The position numbers were made by a program, and so were the translations under genes. Below are positions 7,069-15,520 of a stretch of DNA of 38,879 nucleotides, in pieces. Under the pieces are notes generated by a model. The model had not been told where the DNA came from. It did not search any database and was given only the letters and a program-made list of their open reading frames with translations. Source of the stretch: Campylobacter corcagiensis (lineage in GTDB: Bacteria > Campylobacterota > Campylobacteria > Campylobacterales > Campylobacteraceae); contig NZ_CP053843.1 of NCBI RefSeq assembly GCF_013201645.1, positions 1 to 38,879 of the forward strand, in the 5' to 3' direction. Every line of letters starts with the position of its first letter. Within the stretch, counting starts at the first letter, position 1.

Positions 7069-7946
7069 ATTATGATTTTAAAAGTATTGAAGTAGGCGTT
7101 GGTTTAAATGGCGTTGATGATTTAAAGCCGTCTAAAAATTTTTATAAAATCGTTAAAGAATCTACCAATTATAAAGAAGCTGAAAATAATTTAAAACAAT
7201 ACTATCAAACCGATAAAACTGTAAATTCTGAAGAAAAAGAGTGCGATATTGTTGCAATTAGAATAGCAAATTTGATAAATGAAAAAGCTTTTGTATTTTC
7301 ACCTGAGGCTTTAAAACAAATCCATAAAAAACTTTTTGAAGGAGTATTTGAGGGCAAGTTAAATCTTATGGTTGGAGAGTTTAGAAGTTATAATATTATA
7401 AAAAGTGAAGAGATTTTAGATGGAAGAAGTGTTACATATGGAGATTATGAAGAGTTATCTAGCTATTTAAGTTATGATTTTAATGAGGAAAAAAAGAAAA
7501 ATTATGCACTGATGAGTTTAAACGAACAGGTAAAAAATATTTCTGATTTTATTTCTAAAATTTGGCAAATACATCCTTTTGCAGAAGGAAACACTAGAAC
7601 AACTGCTGTTTTTGCTATTAAATATCTTAAAAAAATGGGTTTTGAGTTAGATAATTCCTTATTTAGAGATAGTTCTAAATATTTCAGAAATGCATTAGTT
7701 TTATCAAATTTTAGTGATGTAAAGGCAAAAATAGGAGAAGATAGAAGCTATTTAGATAGTTTTTTTGCTAAGCTAATGATAGATAATAAACTTGAGTTAA
7801 AAGAGATGAAAAATCCATATAAAATCAACATAGAAAACAACCTTAAAGACATTAAGTCTTTAAGTAGTAAATTTAATGAAATTTTAAGTGATGAAGAGAC
7901 TAAAACAAATACTGAAAAACAATCAAATATAAGGAAGCAAAAATGA
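7065..7946 (+). CDS. fic: Fic-domain AMPylator/toxin with basic C-terminal tail
   Basis: 293 residues. The Fic core HPFAEGNTRTTAVF (residues 170-183) is intact, with catalytic H170 and the phosphate-binding GNTR. The flap region VGEFRSYNI is at 103-111. Fic proteins transfer AMP or related groups to target proteins, and Campylobacter Fic proteins linked to type IV secretion are known toxins. I see no (S/T)xxxE(G/N) inhibitory helix within it, nor an obvious VbhA-like antitoxin next to it. Residues about 259-293 (IKSLSSKFNEILSDE ... SNIRKQK) form the shared basic tail. Overlaps both neighbours by four bases. Confidence 0.9.
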   Translation: MNYDFKSIEVGVGLNGVDDLKPSKNFYKIVKESTNYKEAENNLKQYYQTDKTVNSEEKECDIVAIRIANLINEKAFVFSPEALKQIHKKLFEGVFEGKLNLMVGEFRSYNIIKSEEILDGRSVTYGDYEELSSYLSYDFNEEKKKNYALMSLNEQVKNISDFISKIWQIHPFAEGNTRTTAVFAIKYLKKMGFELDNSLFRDSSKYFRNALVLSNFSDVKAKIGEDRSYLDSFFAKLMIDNKLELKEMKNPYKINIENNLKDIKSLSSKFNEILSDEETKTNTEKQSNIRKQK

Positions 7947-9682
7947 TGACAATAGAGCTAGAACAAGCTAAATTCGAAGATTTAAACATAAGAGATTTAA
8001 GTCAAAGGGCTTATAATGCCTTTGAAGAATATTGGCAAGGTAGTGAAGAAGAGTTTTATGAATATATGAAAAACCATAATTTAGATTATGATTTTGAAGT
8101 AAATAATATAAATGAGTTAGGATTAAAAACCGATAAATTTTTAAATGAATTTTCAGAAGCAGTAAAAATAGATATATCTAAGTTTGATTTTAGGCTAAGC
8201 TCGGCAATGACAAGCAGAAACATAAAACCTATAGAATTAGATGATTATATAAAAATTACACTGAAAAATGATGAATTAAATACCAAAGATATTTACGATA
8301 CTTTTTTAAGTTTTAATAGTAGAAGTTTTATAGATTTTAGAAGTTACAACGAACAAGATAATACTCTCACTTTTATTTACAACAGAAGAGGCATATTTGA
8401 TGAAAACGATAGAATAGCGATTTTAAAAGCAAAAAATTCAGCAACTATGAGTGATAATTTTAAAAGTGCTAAAGATAATAATTTTATTTTAAGTGGACTT
8501 TGTCACGAATTAGCTGAAAAAAATAATATTGGTTTTAGATTTGAGTATTTAGGAACAGGCGATGTTGTAAAAGAAATATCAATGAGTGCAGATAACATTT
8601 TAAATGTGGCTGAAAAAAAAGAAGCACAAAAAGAAGAGATTATTGAAGAAATTAAAGTAGCAAAAATAGCAAGAGAAGAGCTAATCAAAGAAAGAGCAAC
8701 TACTAGACAAAGTTTAAATGAAGATAGCAATAAACACGAAATTTTAAAAGAAGCAAATACAGAAATAAGACTAAATGTAGTCGATGATATTAACTTAAAT
8801 ACACTTGATAAAATTGTAGATGATAGTATAGCTTTGTATCGAAAAAAAGAAGAAGAAAAACTAAAAATAAGACTTGAAACAGCACAAAAAGAGGGTATTG
8901 TAGCATATAAGGAAATGCAAGAAAGAATAATTAAAGATGGAATGAATATTTATGAAGCTATAAACTATACAAAACAAAAATATAGAGAAGAGCATACTGT
9001 TAATATGGCAAGTGCATTTTTAACAAAAGACATTTTAGAGGTTGGTTTATTAAAAACAGATTTAGCCAACAAAGAGGAAAGTATTAAGAATTTAAATGAA
9101 AATCTTAATGCTTTAAATGATGAAATAACAAAAAGAGAAGAGACTATTAGTTCATTAAAAAGCACTTTACAAAATAAACAAATTGAAATCACAAATTTGG
9201 GTATTAAGCACGAACAACAAATAGAAATACTTACAAAAGAAGCACAGAAAAAATATAAAGAATTGGATGAAGTTTATTCTGCAGAGATTAAAAAAGTAAA
9301 AAATGAACTAGACAAAAAAGATACTGAATTAGAAGAACAAGATGACTTAATTTTAAGATTAAATTCACAAATTGAACTTTTAAAATCTCAACTTAATACT
9401 GAGAATGTAAAAAATGAGAATTTAATACGAGAAAATGAGAGCTTAAAAACAAAGTTAGGACTAAAACACGAGAAAATCGAAGAAATTTTAAATTCTAATA
9501 ATCAAAAAGATAGATTAGATAATAAGGACATTGATGAATTAAAAGATATTTTAAAAGATGAAAAGCAAAGTAATAACAATAAAAGAGAAGCTCTAGCAAG
9601 TATGCGTTTTGAAGATATTTTAAGAGAAGATGATAGCAATAACGAAAATGAAACAAATACAAATATAAAAAAACAAAGATAA
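7943..9682 (+). CDS. Large coiled-coil cargo protein with basic tail
   Basis: 579 residues. Residues 1-210 appear globular with no motif I can name (for example ILSGLCHELAEKNNIGFRFEYLG). From about 215 onward the chain is mostly charged and helical, with long heptad-rich coiled coils around 215-300 and 355-510. It ends MRFEDILREDD ... NTNIKKQR, like the tails on AbiEii and Fic. It is the last gene of the coupled cargo operon and overlaps the Fic gene by four bases, so it may be a partner, an immunity factor or a separate translocated protein. Two adjacent ATG codons (7943, 7946) can serve as the start. Confidence 0.55.
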   Translation: MMTIELEQAKFEDLNIRDLSQRAYNAFEEYWQGSEEEFYEYMKNHNLDYDFEVNNINELGLKTDKFLNEFSEAVKIDISKFDFRLSSAMTSRNIKPIELDDYIKITLKNDELNTKDIYDTFLSFNSRSFIDFRSYNEQDNTLTFIYNRRGIFDENDRIAILKAKNSATMSDNFKSAKDNNFILSGLCHELAEKNNIGFRFEYLGTGDVVKEISMSADNILNVAEKKEAQKEEIIEEIKVAKIAREELIKERATTRQSLNEDSNKHEILKEANTEIRLNVVDDINLNTLDKIVDDSIALYRKKEEEKLKIRLETAQKEGIVAYKEMQERIIKDGMNIYEAINYTKQKYREEHTVNMASAFLTKDILEVGLLKTDLANKEESIKNLNENLNALNDEITKREETISSLKSTLQNKQIEITNLGIKHEQQIEILTKEAQKKYKELDEVYSAEIKKVKNELDKKDTELEEQDDLILRLNSQIELLKSQLNTENVKNENLIRENESLKTKLGLKHEKIEEILNSNNQKDRLDNKDIDELKDILKDEKQSNNNKREALASMRFEDILREDDSNNENETNTNIKKQR

Positions 9683-9692
9683 ATAAAAGTAA

Positions 9693-9730
9693 TTGACATT
9701 ATAATTCTTTTGTTGTATAATTTGATACAA
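9693..9730 (+). promoter_or_regulatory. Consensus sigma-70 promoter with embedded operator for the transfer operon
   Basis: TTGACA (9693-9698), a 17-base spacer and TATAAT (9716-9721) match the bacterial consensus exactly, which is rare in this AT-rich background. The palindrome TTGTATAATTTGATACAA (9713-9730, 6-bp arms) overlaps the -10 box, so binding there would block RNA polymerase. This promoter would start the 20-kb operon 9759-30162. A very strong promoter plus an operator points to tight repression. Confidence 0.8.
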
Positions 9731-9758
9731 TTATTTTTTAAAAAAGGGAGATTTTTTA

Positions 9759-11000
9759 ATGATAAATATAGATTTATCTAAAAAGTTTATTGAAAATGCA
9801 ATTGAAAAATCTTTAAATTTTGAAACATTAACAAACACCTTACACGATGTTGCGGGGGGGGGGGGGAAGACTAGCAGTCAATGGCTAATAGCCAAAGATA
9901 ATTTATTTTATTCTTCTTACTCTCTCAAAAAACTTTCCGAAAAAACATTATCAAATGTTATTGTCTTTCCAAATTTGGAAGAAATTAGATATTTCTTAAG
10001 AAAAAAAGAAAATTATACTTTTATCTCACCATATGAATGCCCTAAAGAGTTTTCAGATATTATTTTAACTATTAAATTGCCAAATTTTTATGGAATTTTA
10101 ACTTCACAAGAAGCAAAATTAGGTACAACAAAAGCACAAGCACTACAAGAAAAACTAGGAATAAGTGTAATAGATAGTCCTTTTACAATGGCTGATATTG
10201 AAGGTGCTGATGAGTTAAAAAAATATATTAAAGAACTTCAAATTGCTGAAACACAAGGCTACAAAAGTAAAGGTATTTTTTTAGTAGGAATTCCAGGAAC
10301 AGGTAAAACTTTTTTTCCTACTTGCTTAGCAGGAGAGCTTAAAAGACCTTTAGTAATGTTAAACTTAGAACAACTTAAAGAGACAGGTAGTCCTATTAAT
10401 AAAATAAATGAGGTATTTGAATTTTTAAATAATGAAGATGAGCCTGTAATTTTATTAATAGACGAGATAGAAAAAATGGTAGGAAATGCTGATGATCCTT
10501 TAACAGGACGATTAATGACTATTTTATCTAGCTTAGGAGATAAGGGAAGTGAATATCCAAATTTAAATTTATTAGTTTTTGCAACTGCAAATAATTTAGA
10601 AAGTATTTTAAAAAATCAACCTGCGTTTTTAAGGCGTGGGCGTTTTGATGAACTATTTTTTGTCAATTTACCTGACTTAAATTCAGCAAAGAAAGTTTTT
10701 GAAATGTATATTAAAAAATATGACTTAAATTCGTTATATAAAATTACAGATTTAGATGAGTTACTTGCAGAGATAGAAGCTATATACAGAGATGATAACC
10801 CACAGGCTAATAAATTTTGTTATACACCAAGTGAAATTCAAAGCTTTGTGAAAAAGCTTAAATTTACTGCAATTGCAAATGAAGCATTAACAAAAGATGA
10901 TATCAAAAACACGATTGCTAAATTTATCCCACTTATAAAAACATCTAAAGAAGGTATCGCAAAAATAATAGCTCAAAAAGAATTGTTTATAGAAATTTGA
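9759..11000 (+). CDS. Phase-variable AAA+ ATPase at the head of the transfer operon
   Basis: 413 residues. An AAA+ module occupies about residues 165-310: Walker A GIPGTGKT (near 178), Walker B LLIDEIEKM (near 232), sensor region ATANN, and RRGRFDELF, which resembles the region of the second arginine finger in classical FtsH/proteasome-type AAA ATPases. The N-terminal 140 residues are unlike known substrate domains. It is not a VirB11-type ATPase. A run of 13 G codes for part of A32 and G33-G36; the frame shown is open, but gain or loss of one or two G leads to a stop within a few codons. Ribosome site AAGGGAG. First gene after the strong promoter. Confidence 0.85.
   Translation: MINIDLSKKFIENAIEKSLNFETLTNTLHDVAGGGGKTSSQWLIAKDNLFYSSYSLKKLSEKTLSNVIVFPNLEEIRYFLRKKENYTFISPYECPKEFSDIILTIKLPNFYGILTSQEAKLGTTKAQALQEKLGISVIDSPFTMADIEGADELKKYIKELQIAETQGYKSKGIFLVGIPGTGKTFFPTCLAGELKRPLVMLNLEQLKETGSPINKINEVFEFLNNEDEPVILLIDEIEKMVGNADDPLTGRLMTILSSLGDKGSEYPNLNLLVFATANNLESILKNQPAFLRRGRFDELFFVNLPDLNSAKKVFEMYIKKYDLNSLYKITDLDELLAEIEAIYRDDNPQANKFCYTPSEIQSFVKKLKFTAIANEALTKDDIKNTIAKFIPLIKTSKEGIAKIIAQKELFIEI
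9854..9866 (+). repeat. 13-base poly-G tract, phase-variation switch
   Basis: An uninterrupted run of 13 G inside the AAA+ gene, in an element where even runs of 6 G are rare. With 13 G the frame continues as AGGGGKT. With 14 G the next codons read GAA GAC TAG (stop); with 12 G the frame stops at TAA after GRLAVNG. Runs of this length are classic slipped-strand contingency loci in Campylobacter. Confidence 0.9.
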
Positions 11001-11491
11001 AAAAAGGCAATAGCGTGAATAATATTTTTATAACTAGATTTCCTTATTTATTTTGGAATATGAAATTTGAAAAAGGCATAGATATAGATTTTGAAAACAG
11101 CAAATTAAAAAAAACAGATGAGAAAATTCATAATTTTAAAAAAATGAATAAAGCAGTTTTTTTGGTTTGTAAATATTTACCTATTCTATTATTTTTTTTA
11201 CTGGTATTTAACAAATTTGATTTTGCACCAAATGTTGAAAAAGTAGCAGAATATGGAGTTAGTTTGCTTTTAACAATTCTATTATTTTATGTAAAAAAAT
11301 ATGTATTTTTTTGTCTATTTATAGTAACAATAATCGTTGGAGGCTTTATTTATTTTGAAAGTGTTGCTTTTATCGTGAAATATCTTTTTGCTTTTATATG
11401 CGTTTTTAATTTTGCAAACGATGTAACTATAGAGCCATATAGTATTGTAGAAAATAAAAAAACAATAGCAAGTTTTGTAGTAGAGAGGTAA
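10997..11491 (+). CDS. Small inner-membrane protein of the transfer operon
   Basis: About 164 residues with three to four hydrophobic segments between residues 52 and 145 and a basic N-terminal cytoplasmic part. No family recognised. The longest frame starts at a TTG overlapping the AAA+ stop; a GTG at 11015 preceded by AAAGGCAA is an equally good start and would give 158 residues. Either way translation is coupled to the phase-variable gene upstream, so frame loss there could reduce expression here. A VirB3- or TraL-like role in the secretion channel is possible but not shown. Confidence 0.6.
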   Translation: MKKGNSVNNIFITRFPYLFWNMKFEKGIDIDFENSKLKKTDEKIHNFKKMNKAVFLVCKYLPILLFFLLVFNKFDFAPNVEKVAEYGVSLLLTILLFYVKKYVFFCLFIVTIIVGGFIYFESVAFIVKYLFAFICVFNFANDVTIEPYSIVENKKTIASFVVER

Positions 11492-11494
11492 AGA

Positions 11495-12229
11495 ATGAAA
11501 ATATTAAAAATTATAAGTATAAGTTTTTTAATGACGAATTTAATAGCTAACCCACTTGACCCTATGAATTTCAGACCATTGACAGAGCAAGAAGTTCTAA
11601 ATTCACAAGAGGCACAAACAAGCGATTTAAAAATTAAAAAATTTTATTTAGATATAAAAGATAAAGAAATTAAAAATATAAAGAAAAAAGATGAAGAGCT
11701 AACTTATCTTTTTGATGATTTTGACGAAACATTACTGAATTATAAGCCTATACAAAAGCCTATAAGCACTATTGATAGAATTATGACACACCCTTATTTT
11801 ACGACCACAATACTTTTACCAAACGGAGCTGTGATAAGTAGTGTTGATATGAGTGTTGAACCCATTACCCTTAAATACGAACAAAATACAATACTTTTAC
11901 GAGTTAAAAAAGACTTCAAAATTTCAAATATGACAATTATATATTCTTTGGAGAAAAAGAATTATGTTGCAAATTTTATTGTAGAAAAATACGATAGACA
12001 AAAGACTGATGAAAAATTAAATATAGTTTTTGATTTTCAAAATGTAAAAAGGCGTGATGATTTTGAAGTAATAAATTTGTATGTAAAAACTTATGGAAGT
12101 TACCCAAAAGAAGATTATAACTATATCGAAATTGACGGCATTACATATAGAATTATAAAAGATAATAAATTTGGAAATTTAAATGTTGGAAATATTAAGT
12201 ATAGAGTAGATACAGGAAGCGAAATTTAA
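11495..12229 (+). CDS. VirB9/TraK-like secretion channel protein
   Basis: 244 residues with a signal peptide (about residues 1-18, ending NLIANP). Residues about 88-155 fit the N-terminal beta sandwich of VirB9/TraK proteins: TTTILLPNGAVISSVDMS, a turn, then NTILLRVKKDFKISNMTIIYS. A shorter beta-rich C-terminal part follows. In type IV systems this protein joins VirB7 and VirB10 in the periplasmic and outer-membrane core. A lipoprotein and single-pass proteins follow in the same operon. The similarity is structural rather than a clear motif, so the name is tentative. Confidence 0.45.
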   Translation: MKILKIISISFLMTNLIANPLDPMNFRPLTEQEVLNSQEAQTSDLKIKKFYLDIKDKEIKNIKKKDEELTYLFDDFDETLLNYKPIQKPISTIDRIMTHPYFTTTILLPNGAVISSVDMSVEPITLKYEQNTILLRVKKDFKISNMTIIYSLEKKNYVANFIVEKYDRQKTDEKLNIVFDFQNVKRRDDFEVINLYVKTYGSYPKEDYNYIEIDGITYRIIKDNKFGNLNVGNIKYRVDTGSEI

Positions 12230-12239
12230 GGGAAACAAA

Positions 12240-12893
12240 ATGGAAATAAATCAAAGTCATTTTTTAAACGAAACTGAAAAAAGTAAAACTAAAACAGAAA
12301 ATAAAAATAAAAGTAAGAAAAATAATACAAGTTTAATTGTTTTGTTTATATTAGTTTTTGTTTTTGTAGGTATGATTTATTTTATTTTTAATTTGCCTAA
12401 AGATGAAAATTTAACCGAAAATGTAGCTAACAATACTAACAAACAAGATACAAAGCAAGTAAAGCAAGAAAATAATTTAACTATTAGCAATAATACTGCT
12501 ATGTATATTCCACCTATGCCTATAACAGAAGATAAAAATACAACAGAAGACAACACAACAACAAAAGATACAAATATTTTTGATTTACAAGCTATAGAAA
12601 AAAAGAAAAATGAACCTGTAATTGAAAAAAAAGAAGTAGTTACAACACAAGAGCAAGTTTTAAATGAAAAAAAGGCTAATAATGAAAGAGTTAAAAATAA
12701 TGAAAATAACCTAACCAACGAAAACTTTGAAATTCTTAAAAAAGAAGCGAAAATTAAAACAAATTTTTTCAATTTCAGAGATAAGAATTTTTATGAGGGC
12801 GACACAATAATGGACTTTAAAATTTTAGAGGTAACAAATTTTAAAATTACTTTACAAAATAAAAATAACGAATTAAAGGAAATTTACAAATGA
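12240..12893 (+). CDS. Single-pass bitopic protein of the transfer apparatus
   Basis: 217 residues. A short charged cytoplasmic part (1-33, rich in K and N), one transmembrane helix (about 33-51), then a long Asn/Thr/Lys-rich periplasmic linker with a small Pro cluster (YIPPMPI) and a compact C-terminal domain: FYEGDTIMDFKILEVTNFKI resembles the GspC/PilP-like beta domain of secretion systems. The topology is that of VirB10/TrbI, but the chain is half the usual length and the beta-barrel region is missing. It could be a reduced VirB10 or a connector. Overlaps the next gene by four bases. Confidence 0.45.
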   Translation: MEINQSHFLNETEKSKTKTENKNKSKKNNTSLIVLFILVFVFVGMIYFIFNLPKDENLTENVANNTNKQDTKQVKQENNLTISNNTAMYIPPMPITEDKNTTEDNTTTKDTNIFDLQAIEKKKNEPVIEKKEVVTTQEQVLNEKKANNERVKNNENNLTNENFEILKKEAKIKTNFFNFRDKNFYEGDTIMDFKILEVTNFKITLQNKNNELKEIYK

Positions 12894-13642
12894 AAAAGAT
12901 ACTTGCAGTAGCGATTTTATCATCTTTAGTTTTTGCTGATGATATAGATTTTAAAAAAGGTTTTGATATGGCGGTTAAAGCGATACAGCTTGAAATGATA
13001 AACGGCTCAAATACCAACAGGGCTATGAATTATCACTATCCTAAAACGATATATTTAGATACAAGAGATATGACTACAAATGAAATACTTTTAGCTCAAT
13101 ATATTGCATTTTCAAATGGATATATTGATACCGTATTTATCGGCGAAAAAATGTATTTTGGAAGCTATTTAAGAGAAGCCGACAGAGTTTTAGCAAAACA
13201 AAATTTAGAACAACTTTTAGGAAAAACATTAAAAAATGAAGAGAATAAAAATAAAATAATGTATGCAACACCTATTTTAAATAGAAGTTTTTATATTACT
13301 AGAAAAAATATCGTAGAAAGTGGCATAAAAAGAAGTGAATATAACGACTGGAGTTTTAAGGAGGTTGGCAAAGACAAATTACCTAATAATGTATCAAATT
13401 TAAGCATTAAAAAGAATTTTTTCATTCCGAAAAAAAATAAAACAGAAGCATTTTCAATAGAGCCTACATATATTAAAAATGGAGTTGTAAAAAATAAGTA
13501 TATAAAGAAAATTGGAATAACAAATATGACTAAATATAGATATGGAAGCACTATAGAAGATGAAAGCGGAAAAAAATATGTAAAAGCCCATAATCAAAAT
13601 ATTTTTATAAGAGAAGCTGAAGTCGATTTTTTGGAGCGTTAA
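12890..13642 (+). CDS. Exported protein of the transfer operon, unknown family
   Basis: 250 residues with a signal peptide (MKKILAVAILSSLVFADD, cleavage after FA). The mature part is soluble and lysine-rich, with no motif recognised. It lies between the bitopic protein and a small lipoprotein and overlaps the former by four bases, so it is likely a periplasmic component of the channel. No cysteine is visible in the mature chain, so disulfide or lipid anchoring is unlikely. Confidence 0.6.
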   Translation: MKKILAVAILSSLVFADDIDFKKGFDMAVKAIQLEMINGSNTNRAMNYHYPKTIYLDTRDMTTNEILLAQYIAFSNGYIDTVFIGEKMYFGSYLREADRVLAKQNLEQLLGKTLKNEENKNKIMYATPILNRSFYITRKNIVESGIKRSEYNDWSFKEVGKDKLPNNVSNLSIKKNFFIPKKNKTEAFSIEPTYIKNGVVKNKYIKKIGITNMTKYRYGSTIEDESGKKYVKAHNQNIFIREAEVDFLER

Positions 13643-13643
13643 A

Positions 13644-13994
13644 ATGAAAACTATTTTTTACACGATAATAATTTCAATATTATTGACAGGTTGTTCTTTT
13701 AAGACACAAACAAACCCTATACCAAAGGAAAACAAGATAAATATACCTAATAATTATGAAGTTATTAAAAACGGCGTTATATCACAAAATGTAAAAGATG
13801 ATTTTGATAGATATGCAATGCTTTTGCTTACAAATAAGAATTACACAGCAAGAAGTATAGAAAATATTGACGAAGAAAATATAGTAAATTTTAATTACGA
13901 TAAAGCTAAAAACCCTCATCTATACAATAGAAATAATATATGGCAAACAGGCTTAAATATAGCAAACAGAAACTTTACAAAGGATAACAAATGA
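13644..13994 (+). CDS. Small lipoprotein, VirB7/TraV-like by position
   Basis: 116 residues. The signal peptide ends in a lipobox LLTGC, so the mature protein begins at Cys17 and is anchored in a membrane. The rest is polar and Asn-rich. Small lipoproteins in this place of a type IV locus stabilise the VirB9-like ring. There is no sequence motif beyond the lipobox to confirm that role. The start two bases after the previous stop and the four-base overlap with the next gene indicate a coupled operon. Confidence 0.6.
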   Translation: MKTIFYTIIISILLTGCSFKTQTNPIPKENKINIPNNYEVIKNGVISQNVKDDFDRYAMLLLTNKNYTARSIENIDEENIVNFNYDKAKNPHLYNRNNIWQTGLNIANRNFTKDNK

Positions 13995-14893
13995 AGAAAA
14001 TAGTTTTCTTATTAATTCCTTTTTTTCTTTTTGGAAGTGTTGATAAAAATATAATAGAGGGAAGTGCATACGGCGAACAGGTTGTAAAAGAAAAAGATAC
14101 TATTTTTTATGAAGAAAGAGAGAAAAAAGAAAATTATAGAAGAGAAGCAATTTATAATTTTATTCTCTTTAAAAATAGTATTAATGAGCCTACTTATACA
14201 GCAAGAACAGAAAAATTAATAGATTTTGTAGAGGAAAATGCTACAAAATTTGAAAACAAAATAAAAAGTAATGTTGATAACAATATGACAATAGTTGGAT
14301 ATTGCTTAGTTAGAGATGATATAAATGTAGGAAAACAGCCTAGTGCAGGTAAATTTATATGTAATACTAATATCGGACAGCTTGAAATTTTTGGAAATTT
14401 AACACCTATAAATGAGTTAGCAACTCTTATATTTGACCCTAGCTATATTGATTTTTCAGGTTGGCGTTATAAGGTAATAACCTCTAAAGTGCTAAACGAA
14501 GCTAAAACTTCATACAATATAGCTACTTTTGTAAATGATAGAAAGATTACGGAAATAGCATTAGAAAGCACTTCAAAAGGTGCAGATGTTTTTAAAACTC
14601 AAAGTAGTGAATACCTTGAAGAATTAAAACAAAGTAGAAAAAAACAAAGTGTAGAATATGTAAATGTGGGAACAGGTAGCAATAGCTATGTTGCTCCGAT
14701 ACAAAATACAAATACAGAAAAACCAAATGCAAGTGATTATATTATCAAAGGTGCTATAGATTTAGTTAGCAATACAATAAAAACTACAGCTGATATATTT
14801 AAAAAAGACTTACCTTTTTTATATGAAATTAAAGGCGGTAGTAAAGTTTATATAGACTTAGTCATTAGTAAAAACGGAGAGAAAATACAATGA
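13991..14893 (+). CDS. Exported channel component, possibly VirB10/TraB-related
   Basis: 300 residues with a signal peptide (MKKIVFLLIPFFLFGS). The middle part (about 100-200) is beta-rich with two cysteines (C108 and C124 region). The C-terminal end, DLPFLYEIKGGSKVYIDLVI, resembles the last beta strand of TraB/TrbI/VirB10 proteins, where a Gly-rich turn precedes a hydrophobic strand. However, it has a cleavable signal peptide rather than a transmembrane anchor, so it would be a variant. It overlaps both neighbours by four bases. Assignment tentative. Confidence 0.4.
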   Translation: MKKIVFLLIPFFLFGSVDKNIIEGSAYGEQVVKEKDTIFYEEREKKENYRREAIYNFILFKNSINEPTYTARTEKLIDFVEENATKFENKIKSNVDNNMTIVGYCLVRDDINVGKQPSAGKFICNTNIGQLEIFGNLTPINELATLIFDPSYIDFSGWRYKVITSKVLNEAKTSYNIATFVNDRKITEIALESTSKGADVFKTQSSEYLEELKQSRKKQSVEYVNVGTGSNSYVAPIQNTNTEKPNASDYIIKGAIDLVSNTIKTTADIFKKDLPFLYEIKGGSKVYIDLVISKNGEKIQ

Positions 14894-15510
14894 AAAAAAT
14901 TATATTTTTGTTAGTTTTAACAAATTTAGTTTTTGGTAGTGAAGCTGAAGAGTTTTTTTATCAAAGAGGTGTAGAAGCAGGTTTTAAGCAAGGTTACGAA
15001 CAAGGCGTAAAAGACGCTTTTGAAGAAAGTAAAAAAATACTTGCTAAATACAAGAATGAAATAAAAGCTTATGAAGTTGGAAAATATTTTTTAAAAGAGG
15101 GCTACATAACTTATCCAAAAGTATGGCAAAGACTTGATGAATTCGGAAATGTCAAGATTGAAATTCAGCCTAGCAAAATAGTTAAAGAACTTAATATTGC
15201 TGATATTTTCTCAAAATTTAACACTTTGCCTACAAACCCTAATCCTGAAATGTTATCTAGCAACCCTTTAACTGCTAGAAATAGTGTAAATACAGCAACA
15301 AGAGATATAGTCATATCTACTCCAAAAAAAGCTAGTGCTAATCAAGATATAGTAACAATAAGTATAGAAAACACAGGAAAAAATGAAGAAATTGTAAAAA
15401 AAGCAAATTTAGTCTATAGCGTAGATAAACCAAATGACAGAATAAAAGTAATGTTTTTTAATAGAAGCGAAAAAACTAATTTTTGCAAACAATATCAAAT
15501 TTGCGATTAA
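14890..15510 (+). CDS. Exported protein of the transfer operon
   Basis: 206 residues with a signal peptide (MKKIIFLLVLTNLVFGS). The mature N-terminus has a helical Gly/Gln-patterned stretch, YQRGVEAGFKQGYEQGVKDA, resembling the regular glycine-zipper-like helices in secretion and flagellar assembly factors. Then comes an amphipathic region and an Asn/Pro-rich linker (NTLPTNPNPEM). It ends with two cysteines (FCKQYQICD), possibly a disulfide. The family is not recognised. Four-base overlap with the upstream gene. Confidence 0.55.
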   Translation: MKKIIFLLVLTNLVFGSEAEEFFYQRGVEAGFKQGYEQGVKDAFEESKKILAKYKNEIKAYEVGKYFLKEGYITYPKVWQRLDEFGNVKIEIQPSKIVKELNIADIFSKFNTLPTNPNPEMLSSNPLTARNSVNTATRDIVISTPKKASANQDIVTISIENTGKNEEIVKKANLVYSVDKPNDRIKVMFFNRSEKTNFCKQYQICD

Positions 15511-15520
15511 GGAATAAAAA

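Noticed and set aside
9846-9875. GGGGKT at the poly-G tract as a Walker A motif
   Set aside because: It arises from the homopolymer; the genuine P-loop GIPGTGKT lies near residue 178.
12377-12772. Long minus-strand open frames opposite real genes (for example here and at 30381-30779)
   Set aside because: They lie antisense to well-supported genes with ribosome sites, have low-complexity hydrophobic products typical of AT-rich shadows, and lack start signals.
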